NCBI GenBank assembly: GCA_038323965.1 | Contig: JBBQHM010000100.1 | Location: 1 to 7,988 of the forward strand | DNA: 7,988 bases | Reading direction: 5' to 3' | DNA from: JBBQHM01 sp038323965 | GTDB lineage: Bacteria > Verrucomicrobiota > Verrucomicrobiia > Chthoniobacterales > UBA10450 | Shown here: piece after piece, positions 1 to 6,103 of the stretch | Position numbering within the stretch: position 1 is the first letter of the stretch | Layout of the letters: each line of letters begins with the position of its first letter | Translations under genes and position numbers: made by a program | The notes under the pieces: model-generated | Told to the model about the DNA's origin: nothing | Database searches by the model: none | The model's input: the letters and a program-made list of their open reading frames with translations, nothing else

Positions 1-65
1 TTGCGCGCCGCCTTCGCTCCGATCTGTTCGGAGAAATCCGGCGATTCGTTAGGCGGGTTACTCAT
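1..65 (-). CDS. atpQ: N-ATPase subunit AtpQ, N-terminal fragment (cut by window edge)
   Basis: An ATG at 63-65 overlaps the end of atpC by 8 bases and opens a frame that runs off the left edge. The 21 visible residues begin MSNPPNESPDF and continue to a basic stretch, IGAKAAR. Polar, charged N-termini ahead of membrane helices are typical of the small AtpQ (AtpI/Z-like) proteins, but the membrane segments lie outside the window. The main support is position: in described N-type ATPase operons the order is atpD-atpC-atpQ-atpR-atpB-atpE-atpF-atpA-atpG, so the gene after atpC should be atpQ. AtpQ is thought to assist the membrane sector, possibly with AtpR in Mg2+ handling or c-ring assembly. 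No clear Shine-Dalgarno sequence precedes the start, so translation is probably coupled to atpC. The identity is an inference from context. Confidence 0.6.
   Translation of the reverse strand, partial: MSNPPNESPDFSEQIGAKAAR
46..54 (-). repeat. GCCTAACGA word, copy in atpQ
   Basis: The word lies nine bases after the atpQ ATG, where CCT AAC GA is read in frame as Pro-Asn-Glu. It is one of six copies in the window. Confidence 0.4.
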
Positions 66-447
66 GTTGGAAACTGGCGAAACGATGCAGAAATCCGGTT
101 TCCAATTTTGCCATGACCGAGCGGACGTTTCGTTCGGCTTCGTCGAGATTGAGGAACTCTTTCGTCACCGCGTCGCGCAGTTGTCCGAGATCGGTTCCGC
201 CCAGCGCGCGACGCACCGAGACGAGGACATCCTGGCCAGTCTTAACGAGCACGCCTTCATCCACCGCGACGAAGACTTCGCCGTCGGATTCGGTTTCGTA
301 AGTCAGGATTCCGGGCGCGAGCGAGGCGACGCAATCGAGACGCTGGGGCAGAAGGCCAAAGGAGCCATCTGGCGTCTCCGCGACGATGCGTGACACATCG
401 GTCTTCTCGGCGAAGACCTGGAATGGCAGGAGAATCTTGAGCTTCAT
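58..447 (-). CDS. atpC: Alternate (N-type) F1 ATPase, epsilon subunit
   Basis: A 129-residue protein, close to the usual length of bacterial epsilon subunits. Residues 1-85 look like the N-terminal beta-sandwich that contacts gamma and the c-ring, with the run LLPFQVFAEK at 6-15 and GSFGLLPQRLDCVASL at 28-43. The segment from about 88 to 125 is rich in charged residues and would form the C-terminal helical hairpin. The wording of the N-terminal half, including LDCVASLAPGIL and VAVDEGVLVKTG, resembles N-ATPase epsilon more than housekeeping AtpC. The start codon overlaps the atpD stop as ATGA (444-447) and has no good Shine-Dalgarno sequence, which suggests translational coupling. Epsilon belongs to the central stalk and can regulate hydrolysis. 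The family is confident; the regulatory role here is untested. Confidence 0.93.
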   Translation of the reverse strand: MKLKILLPFQVFAEKTDVSRIVAETPDGSFGLLPQRLDCVASLAPGILTYETESDGEVFVAVDEGVLVKTGQDVLVSVRRALGGTDLGQLRDAVTKEFLNLDEAERNVRSVMAKLETGFLHRFASFQHE

Positions 448-1928
448 GCGACGGCCGCTGGCTCTGGTGTCGGTTGAGGTTTCGCGTCAGGCGTAGACTT
501 GGCGGCGTCGGCAGGTTTCGCTTTCGCCTTCGCTTCATCGACCGACCCAATCATGTAAAACGCGCTCTCCGGGTAATCCTTGAATTCGTCGTTCAGGATG
601 CGCTCACAACCATCCAGCGCATCCTTCAGACTAACGAGTTTACCTTTCATCCCGGTGAACTGCTCGGTCGTGAAAAAAGGTTGCGTGAGAAAACGTTCCA
701 ATCGCCGCGCGCGGGCGACGACGTTGCGATCTTCCGGCGAAAGTTGCTCTAGCCCGAGCATCGCGATGATGTCCTTGAGATCGGCATATTGCGCGAGCGT
801 ACGCCGGATTTCCTGCGCCAATTTGTAATGCCGGTCGCCGACGATTCCCGGCGTCGCCATTTTGGAACTCGATTGCAGCGGATCGATTGCGGGGAAAAGT
901 CCTTCGCTCGCGCGGTTGCGCGAAAGGACGATCGACGCGGAGAGATGCGAGAAGGTGTGGACCGCTGCGGGATCGGTGAAATCATCCGCGGGCACATAGA
1001 CGGCCTGGATGGAAGTAATCGCGCCGGAATCTGTATTCGCGATGCGTTCTTCCAATCCAGAGAGCTCGGTCCCCATCGTCGGCTGATAACCGAGACGCGA
1101 CGGCATTTGACCCATCAAACCGGAGACCTCCATGCCGGCCTGGATGAAGCGAAAAATGTTATCGATCAGGAGCAGGACGTCGCGATGTTCGTCGTCGCGA
1201 AAATATTCGGCCATCGTGAGGGCGGCGTGACCGACCCGAAAACGGCTGCCCGGTGGCTCGTTCATCTGGCCGAAGACCATGACCATGTTTTGCAACACAC
1301 CGGCCGCTTTCATGTCGCGGTAAAACTCCTCGCCTTCGCGGCAGCGTTCACCGATGCCGCAAAAGATGCTCACGCCTTCCTGGTGGGCGACGACGTTGTG
1401 AATCATCTCGGTGAGCAGCACCGTCTTGCCCACGCCCGCGCCGCCGAAAAGTCCAGCCTTGCCGCCACGCTCCAAGGGCAACAGGACGTCGATCACCTTG
1501 ATGCCAGTCTCGAAAATTTCCGATTTGGTCGAACGCCGATTCAACGGCGGCGGATCGCGATGGACCGAACGCCATTGGATATCGGTTGGTGCCGGCTCGC
1601 GATCGATCGCGTTGCCGAAGACGTCGAACATGCGCGAGAGGATGCCTTTACCGACCGGCGCTTTGAGCGGCCCCTCGGTGTCCTCCACCGCCATGCCGCG
1701 CGCGAGACCTTGCGTCGGCGTGAGAGCAATTCCGCGCACGTGATGCGCGTCACTTTGCGCCAGGACTTCGAGCACGATTTCTTTTTTCGCGCCCGTGCGC
1801 AGGACCGAGTAAATCGACGGCAGTTTTTCATCGAAGCGCACATCCACGACGCTTCCGCGCACTGAAACGATCACCCCTTTGTTCGTTAGGCTGGGCTTGG
1901 CGTTCATGATTGCGACGACGTTTCCCAT
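444..1928 (-). CDS. atpD: Alternate (N-type) F1 ATPase, beta subunit
   Basis: The catalytic nucleotide-binding subunit of F1, 494 residues with this start. Visible motifs are the Walker A loop GGAGVGKT at 162-169, the catalytic glutamate region GERCREGEE at 193-201, Walker B LLLIDNIFRF at 252-261, and PAIDPLQSSS at 346-355, matching the alpha/beta subunit signature. The DELSEED lever region reads LEQLSPED at 393-400. The variants GERCREGEE, IDNIFRF and PLQSSS, and position directly before atpC, point to the N-ATPase branch, which often lies beside a separate housekeeping ATP synthase. After residue 464 comes an unusual 30-residue tail made almost only of Ala, Lys, Pro, Asp and Thr. The ATG at 1926-1928 has an AGGA seven bases upstream. 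A second ATG at codon 8 (1905-1907) forms an ATGA overlap with the xfp stop and is an equally reasonable start, giving 487 residues. Confidence 0.96.
   Translation of the reverse strand: MGNVVAIMNAKPSLTNKGVIVSVRGSVVDVRFDEKLPSIYSVLRTGAKKEIVLEVLAQSDAHHVRGIALTPTQGLARGMAVEDTEGPLKAPVGKGILSRMFDVFGNAIDREPAPTDIQWRSVHRDPPPLNRRSTKSEIFETGIKVIDVLLPLERGGKAGLFGGAGVGKTVLLTEMIHNVVAHQEGVSIFCGIGERCREGEEFYRDMKAAGVLQNMVMVFGQMNEPPGSRFRVGHAALTMAEYFRDDEHRDVLLLIDNIFRFIQAGMEVSGLMGQMPSRLGYQPTMGTELSGLEERIANTDSGAITSIQAVYVPADDFTDPAAVHTFSHLSASIVLSRNRASEGLFPAIDPLQSSSKMATPGIVGDRHYKLAQEIRRTLAQYADLKDIIAMLGLEQLSPEDRNVVARARRLERFLTQPFFTTEQFTGMKGKLVSLKDALDGCERILNDEFKDYPESAFYMIGSVDEAKAKAKPADAAKSTPDAKPQPTPEPAAVA
1883..1891 (-). repeat. 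GCCTAACGA word, copy in atpD
   Basis: Near the atpD start, but read in a different frame (AGC CTA ACG AAC, Ser-Leu-Thr-Asn) from the Pro-Asn copies. It uses CTA, a leucine codon that looks uncommon in these genes. Confidence 0.4.
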
Positions 1929-4273
1929 TTCCAGTTCCTGATCTCGGGCAGGTCCTGACCGTTCTTGTCGATGTAACGCTTGTGCTCGATCAGTTTGTCG
2001 CGGAGCTGCTGCTTGAGATAGATGCCCTTCTCACCGGTCTGCGGGACACGATCGATCGTGTCCATGACGAGATGGAAACGGTCGAGCTCGTTGAGCACGG
2101 TCATGTCGAACGGCGTCGTGATGGTGCCTTCTTCCTTGTAACCGCGGACGTGAATGTTGTGGTGATTGGTGCGGCGATAAGTCAGTCGATGGATGAGCCA
2201 CGGGTAGGCGTGAAAGGCGAAGATGACCGGCTTGTTTTTCGTTAAAAGCTCGTCGAAATCGCGATCGCTCAAACCGTGCGGATGCTCGGTTTGCGGCTGG
2301 AGTCGCATGAGATCCACGACGTTCACCACGCGGATCTTCAGTTCCGGCAAATGCTCTCGCATGATCGAGACGGCGGCGAGAGTCTCGAGCGTCGGGACGT
2401 CACCGCAACAAGCCATGACGACATCGGGCGCAACGTCCTGGTCGTTGCTCGCCCACGACCAAATGCCGATGCCTTCCGTGCAGTGTTTGACCGCGGCGTC
2501 CATCGTGAGCCACTGCGGCGCGGGGTGTTTGCCGGCGATGACGACGTTGACGTAATGACGGCTGCGCAGGCAGTGATCCATCACTGAAAGCAAGCAGTTG
2601 GCGTCCGGTGGGAGATAGACGCGGACGACTTCCGCCTTCTTGTTCACGACGTGGTCGATGAAGCCGGGGTCCTGGTGGGTGAAGCCATTGTGATCCTGAC
2701 GCCAGACGTGCGAAGCGAGTAGGTAGTTCAGCGACGCGATCTTCCGACGCCACGGCAGACCCGCGGTGACCTTCAACCATTTGGCATGCTGGTTGAACAT
2801 CGAGTCGATGATGTGGATGAAAGCTTCGTAGCAATTGAAGAGTCCGTGGCGGCCGGTCAGCAGATAACCTTCGAGCCAGCCTTCGCATTGATGTTCGCTT
2901 AGCATCTCCATGACGCGGCCGGCGGGCGCGAGCCATTGGTCGTTAGGCACGGTGGCCGCGTCCCATTGGCGATTGGTCGTGCCGAAGAGTGCTTCGAGAC
3001 CATTGGAGAGCGTTTCATCCGGACCGAAGACGCGGAAGTTTCTCTGATCTTCGTTCAGCTTCGCGACGTCGCGGAGGAAAGGACCGAGCACATGGGTATC
3101 GCCGAGGCCGCGGGTTCCGGGCGCGGGCACATCGACGGCGTAATCGCAGAAGTTCGGCATCCGCAGATCGCGCAGGAGGATTCCGCCATTGGCGTGAGGA
3201 TTTGCGCCCATCCGCCGTTCGCCTTTGGGCGCAAGCTCGGCCAGCTCTGGTTTGAGGCGGCCTGACTCATCGAAGAGTTCCTCCGGCCGATAACTCCGCA
3301 GCCAATCTTCCAACAGTTTCAGATGCTCAGGATGAGCGCGCGGGTCGGAGATAGGCACTTGGTGCGCGCGGAACGTTCCTTCGATCTGCAACCCATCGAC
3401 CACCTTTGGTCCGGTCCAACCCTTGGGTGAGTTGAGCACAATCATCGGCCAGCGCGGTCGTGTGAGGTCGCCATTGGCGCGGGCGCGTTCGTGAATCTGT
3501 TTGATATGCTCAATCGCAGCATCGAGCGCCGTAGCCATCGCTTCGTGCAGCAGTGCTGGCTCATGACCTTCGACGAAGATCGGCGACCAACCGTAGCCGC
3601 GAAGCAACTGTTCCAATTCCTCGTGCGTGATGCGGGCGAGGATGGTCGGGTTGGAAATCTTGTAGCCGTTGAGATGCAGGATTGGCAGGACCACGCCATC
3701 GGTCGCCGGATCGAGGAACTTGTTCGAATGCCAGGCCGTGGCCAGCGGTCCGGTCTCCGCTTCGCCATCGCCGACCACGCAGGCCACGATGAGATCAGGG
3801 TTATCAAAGACCGCGCCGAAGGAGTGACTAAGCGAATAGCCCAACTCACCGCCTTCGTGAATCGAGCCGGGTGTCTCCGGCGAAGCGTGACTCGGAATTC
3901 CACCTGGAAATGAAAACTGCAGAAAGAGCTTCTGCAGCCCGGCCTCATCCTGACTGATGTTTGGATAGATCTCGCTGTAGGTGCCTTCGAGATAAGTGTT
4001 ACCCACGACCGCGGGCCCGCCATGTCCCGGACCGGAGACATAAATCATATCCAAGTCGTATTTCTTAATGACCCGATTCAAGTGCGCGTAGATGAAGTTC
4101 TGTCCTGGCGTCGTGCCCCAGTGACCAAGCAGCATGTGCTTCACATCCGTGAGCGCGAGCGGACGTTTGAGCAGCGGATTATCGAAGAGATAAATCTGGC
4201 CGACTGAGAGATAGTTCGCCGCCCGCCAGTAAGCGTCGATCTTTTGTAGGAGGTCAGGTGTGAGTGTGTTCAT
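1904..4273 (-). CDS. xfp: Phosphoketolase (xylulose-5-P / fructose-6-P)
   Basis: A 789-residue thiamine-diphosphate enzyme, the normal length for the XFP family. It cleaves xylulose-5-P, and often fructose-6-P, with phosphate to acetyl phosphate plus glyceraldehyde-3-P or erythrose-4-P in the cytoplasm. Visible features are GPGHGGP at 81-87, phosphoketolase signature 1 EGGELGY at 140-146, signature 2 at 153-171 ending VVGDGE, and the ThDP/Mg2+ motif from GDGEAETG (168) to LNGYKISN (201-208). The pyrimidine domain has the catalytic-type Glu in CYEAF (Glu483) and the segment HQDPGFIDH (533-541). The C-terminal transketolase-like domain runs to the end. The start overlaps the ackA stop as ATGA (4270-4273). 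No Shine-Dalgarno sequence sits at normal spacing, so coupling to ackA is likely. Substrate preference (single versus dual) cannot be decided by eye. Confidence 0.97.
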   Translation of the reverse strand: MNTLTPDLLQKIDAYWRAANYLSVGQIYLFDNPLLKRPLALTDVKHMLLGHWGTTPGQNFIYAHLNRVIKKYDLDMIYVSGPGHGGPAVVGNTYLEGTYSEIYPNISQDEAGLQKLFLQFSFPGGIPSHASPETPGSIHEGGELGYSLSHSFGAVFDNPDLIVACVVGDGEAETGPLATAWHSNKFLDPATDGVVLPILHLNGYKISNPTILARITHEELEQLLRGYGWSPIFVEGHEPALLHEAMATALDAAIEHIKQIHERARANGDLTRPRWPMIVLNSPKGWTGPKVVDGLQIEGTFRAHQVPISDPRAHPEHLKLLEDWLRSYRPEELFDESGRLKPELAELAPKGERRMGANPHANGGILLRDLRMPNFCDYAVDVPAPGTRGLGDTHVLGPFLRDVAKLNEDQRNFRVFGPDETLSNGLEALFGTTNRQWDAATVPNDQWLAPAGRVMEMLSEHQCEGWLEGYLLTGRHGLFNCYEAFIHIIDSMFNQHAKWLKVTAGLPWRRKIASLNYLLASHVWRQDHNGFTHQDPGFIDHVVNKKAEVVRVYLPPDANCLLSVMDHCLRSRHYVNVVIAGKHPAPQWLTMDAAVKHCTEGIGIWSWASNDQDVAPDVVMACCGDVPTLETLAAVSIMREHLPELKIRVVNVVDLMRLQPQTEHPHGLSDRDFDELLTKNKPVIFAFHAYPWLIHRLTYRRTNHHNIHVRGYKEEGTITTPFDMTVLNELDRFHLVMDTIDRVPQTGEKGIYLKQQLRDKLIEHKRYIDKNGQDLPEIRNWKWETSSQS
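1936..1939 (-). promoter_or_regulatory. Possible ribosome binding site of atpD
   Basis: AGGA on the minus strand, seven bases before the ATG at 1928 and within the last codons of xfp. It favours the longer atpD start over the ATG at 1907, which instead forms an ATGA overlap with the xfp stop. Confidence 0.45.
2940..2948 (-). repeat. GCCTAACGA word, copy in xfp
   Basis: Internal to xfp at Val-Pro-Asn-Asp (residues 442-445), read as GTG CCT AAC GAC. Confidence 0.4.
3917..3937 (-). other. 8-bp inverted repeat inside xfp
   Basis: CTGCAGAA at 3917-3924 and TTCTGCAG at 3930-3937 pair perfectly around a five-base loop. The arms encode the LQKLFLQF stretch of Xfp, where repeated Leu-Gln codons create the symmetry, so the hairpin may be incidental. 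Confidence 0.3.
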
Positions 4274-5475
4274 TGTTCGTTAGGCACTTCCAATTGCAGG
4301 AGGCGAGCGACTGACTTTGCGATCATGAATTCTTCATCGGTGCGAATGACTCGCACGGTAACGCGGGCACCGTCCGGCGAGATCAGGGCTTCGTTTTTCG
4401 CATTGCGTTGCGGGCTGAGTTCGATGCCGAGAAAGCCGAGTCCGTCAGTAACCCGCTCGCGGATGAGCGGCGCGCTTTCGCCGATGCCGCCGGCGAAGAC
4501 GAGCGTGTCCAATCCGCCGAGCGCCGCAGCGAAGGAGCCGATCCATTTTTTCGCCTGATAACAAAAAAGCGCCACCGCTTCCGCCGCGCGCGCGTCGCTG
4601 TTTTCCAGCGCGAGCAAGTCGCGCATGTCGGAGCTGATCTCTGAAACTCCGAGCAGGCCGGATTCGTGGTTCACCATCTTTTGAAATTGCGGCGCGGTCA
4701 TTTTCTCCGTCTGCGCAAAGTAGCTGATCAACCCCGGATCGAGATCGCCGGAGCGCGTGCTCATCGGTAATCCAGAGGCGGGCGTAAAACCCATACTGGT
4801 GTCGATGCTTTTGCCGTCTCGCACCGCGGCCATGCTCGCGCCGTTGCCGAGATGCGCGAGGATCACGCGGCCCTTCGTCGCCGCCGGATCGCCAAGGCGC
4901 GCCAGTTCTTCCAACAGATACGCGTAGGACAAACCGTGGAAGCCGTAGCGTTGCACTCCTTTCACATCGTAGCGCCGCGGGATGGGAAGGAGCTTCGCGA
5001 CGCGCGGCATGTCGCGGTGAAACGCAGTGTCGAAACAAGCCACTTGCGGCATCTGCGGATGACGCTTTCGGAAGGCCTCGATCAGTTCGATCTCGCTGGG
5101 GAGATGTTCGGGATCGAACGGCGTAAGGCGACGCAGTTCGTCGAGCAGCTCCGGGGTGACGAGCTCGGGCGCGGTGTGCTGCATGCCGTGAACGACTCGA
5201 TGTCCCACCGCCTGGACTGATTCGAAGCTCTTCTGGCCTTCGAACCAACTAATCAACAACTTTACTGCTGCCTTATGATCGGCGGCGGCGAGTTCGTGAC
5301 TCTCTGGCTGTTTCCCGGTGACATCGTTGAAGGTCAAAACTGTTCCCTTCAAGCCGATGCGATCAATCTTTCCGTATAGTTCTCGCTTCAGCGGTTCACC
5401 TACCCGGTAAAAGGCAAACTTAATGCTCGAGGAGCCGCCGTTGATGGTCAGGATGAATGATGCAGCCGGATTCAC
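4270..5475 (-). CDS. ackA: Acetate kinase
   Basis: Interconverts acetyl phosphate plus ADP and acetate plus ATP, so it collects the energy of the phosphoketolase product encoded next door. From the GTG at 5473-5475 the protein has 401 residues, the usual length, and its active-site residues fall at expected positions: Asn12 in LTINGGSSS, Arg93 in GHRVVHG, Asp149 in CFDTAFH, His180 in YGFHGLS, Arg241 in STRSGDLDPG, and the Glu pair 381-382 near the end. HLGNGAS (208-214) and FAGGIGES (327-334) are ASKHA phosphate and adenosine motifs. An upstream in-frame ATG at 5607 would add 44 residues overlapping the HAD gene with no family match, so it was not used. The GTG lies 10 bases after the HAD stop with only a weak GAG. 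The stretch TPFDPEHLPSEI (118-129) replaces the more common HNP-type segment, and NGGSSS replaces NAGSSS. Confidence 0.95.
   Translation of the reverse strand: MNPAASFILTINGGSSSIKFAFYRVGEPLKRELYGKIDRIGLKGTVLTFNDVTGKQPESHELAAADHKAAVKLLISWFEGQKSFESVQAVGHRVVHGMQHTAPELVTPELLDELRRLTPFDPEHLPSEIELIEAFRKRHPQMPQVACFDTAFHRDMPRVAKLLPIPRRYDVKGVQRYGFHGLSYAYLLEELARLGDPAATKGRVILAHLGNGASMAAVRDGKSIDTSMGFTPASGLPMSTRSGDLDPGLISYFAQTEKMTAPQFQKMVNHESGLLGVSEISSDMRDLLALENSDARAAEAVALFCYQAKKWIGSFAAALGGLDTLVFAGGIGESAPLIRERVTDGLGFLGIELSPQRNAKNEALISPDGARVTVRVIRTDEEFMIAKSVARLLQLEVPNEQ
4277..4285 (-). repeat. GCCTAACGA word at the ackA/xfp junction
   Basis: In the last codons of ackA (Val-Pro-Asn-Glu-Gln), ending three bases before the xfp ATG. 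It occupies the place where a Shine-Dalgarno sequence would be expected. Confidence 0.4.
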
Positions 5476-5485
5476 GTAAGACTCG

Positions 5486-6103
5486 TTAGTTACTCTGCAA
5501 CCCAAACGCGGATAGTTGCGCGCGAGTAGAGCGGCAGTCCGTGTGAAGAATACTTTGAATCCCCATGCCTTCCGCGATCTGGACGAACATCTCGGTGTTT
5601 TCGACATAGATTATTTGCCGGGCTGGCGTCTGAGCAATGTCCAACGCCAGCCGGAAAATGTCTGCGTCGGGCTTGCGGAGGTGAACGAAGCAGGAAGAAA
5701 CAAACGCGTCGACAAACCCGGCCAGCTTGAACGTGCGAATCCGGTAGGCATTTAACTCTCTCGCTTCGTTACTCAAGACAATGATCTTAAGGCCGTATTT
5801 GGCCTTAAGCTGTCGGACGAGCTCGATCATTTCGGGGTACGGTGTCGACTGGGCGAACATGAAGCGCCGAAAGTGTGCCGGCGTGAACGGTCGCTTTTTG
5901 TAGAACACCACCCAGTCCAGATATTCCTCAAGCGTGAGTTTTCCTTCCTCATAGGTGTCGAAGACCATGTGATGTCGTTCTTCCATTTCGCTCTGATCCA
6001 AACGAAACACTTTGGCCGCGCGTTTCCGCGAGTCGCGTTGCCAGCCGTCAGTAAGCAGGACGCCCCCGATATCGAGAAACAAGGTTGTAATCTTGGAAGG
6101 CAT
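5486..6103 (-). CDS. HAD-superfamily (subfamily IA-like) hydrolase with altered motif IV
   Basis: A 205-residue soluble protein with a HAD fold. Motif I is FLDIGGVLL with the presumed nucleophile Asp11; the second Asp of DxD is Gly13, as in YihX-type and epoxide-hydrolase N-domain relatives. Residues about 17-95 would form the helical C1 cap. Motif II is IIVLSN (Ser111), motif III is Lys144 in LRKPDADIF, and motif IV is YVENTEMF at 167-174, where the usual acidic pair is Glu168-Asn169. It is probably a phosphatase on a small phosphorylated metabolite. Because it sits between pgm and ackA, and YihX of E. coli acts on glucose-1-P, a sugar phosphate is a fair guess but no more. Its ATG overlaps the pgm stop by one base (TAATG), and a GAGGGAG lies 10 bases upstream. 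Confidence 0.85.
   Translation of the reverse strand: MPSKITTLFLDIGGVLLTDGWQRDSRKRAAKVFRLDQSEMEERHHMVFDTYEEGKLTLEEYLDWVVFYKKRPFTPAHFRRFMFAQSTPYPEMIELVRQLKAKYGLKIIVLSNEARELNAYRIRTFKLAGFVDAFVSSCFVHLRKPDADIFRLALDIAQTPARQIIYVENTEMFVQIAEGMGIQSILHTDCRSTRAQLSAFGLQSN
5786..5809 (-). other. Perfect 9-bp inverted repeat inside the HAD gene
   Basis: CTTAAGGCC at 5786-5794 and GGCCTTAAG at 5801-5809 are exact reverse complements around a six-base loop, so the mRNA can form a tight hairpin. It lies in codons for the KAKYGLK segment, about 310 bases upstream of the ackA start. No U-run follows in the transcribed direction, so it is not a standard intrinsic terminator. Confidence 0.5.

Noticed and set aside
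1..393. Plus-strand open frame opposite atpC
   Set aside because: It mirrors the conserved epsilon subunit gene on the other strand and shows no family features.
789..1865. Long plus-strand open frame of 358 codons opposite atpD
   Set aside because: It is fully antisense to the conserved atpD coding sequence, has low-complexity Arg/His-rich composition and no recognisable domain. It reflects codon bias in G+C-rich DNA.
444..1928. Housekeeping ATP synthase beta subunit
   Set aside because: The order xfp-atpD-atpC-atpQ, with atpD first in the ATPase set and no atpG before it, together with the GERCREGEE and PLQSSS variants, fits the N-type ATPase rather than the atpIBEFHAGDC operon.
1573..3474. 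Repeated CCATTGG words in atpD and xfp
   Set aside because: About six copies, but they follow common codons for Pro, Asn and Trp/Ala contexts and show no spacing pattern; weaker than the GCCTAACGA signal.
5476..5607. Longer acetate kinase starting at the ATG at 5607
   Set aside because: The added 44 residues overlap the end of the HAD gene by over 100 bases and match nothing in the family. The GTG at 5475 puts His180 and Arg241 at standard positions.
5786..5809. Intrinsic transcription terminator at the HAD hairpin
   Set aside because: No U-run follows the stem, it lies mid-gene, and the downstream genes are packed into the same operon.
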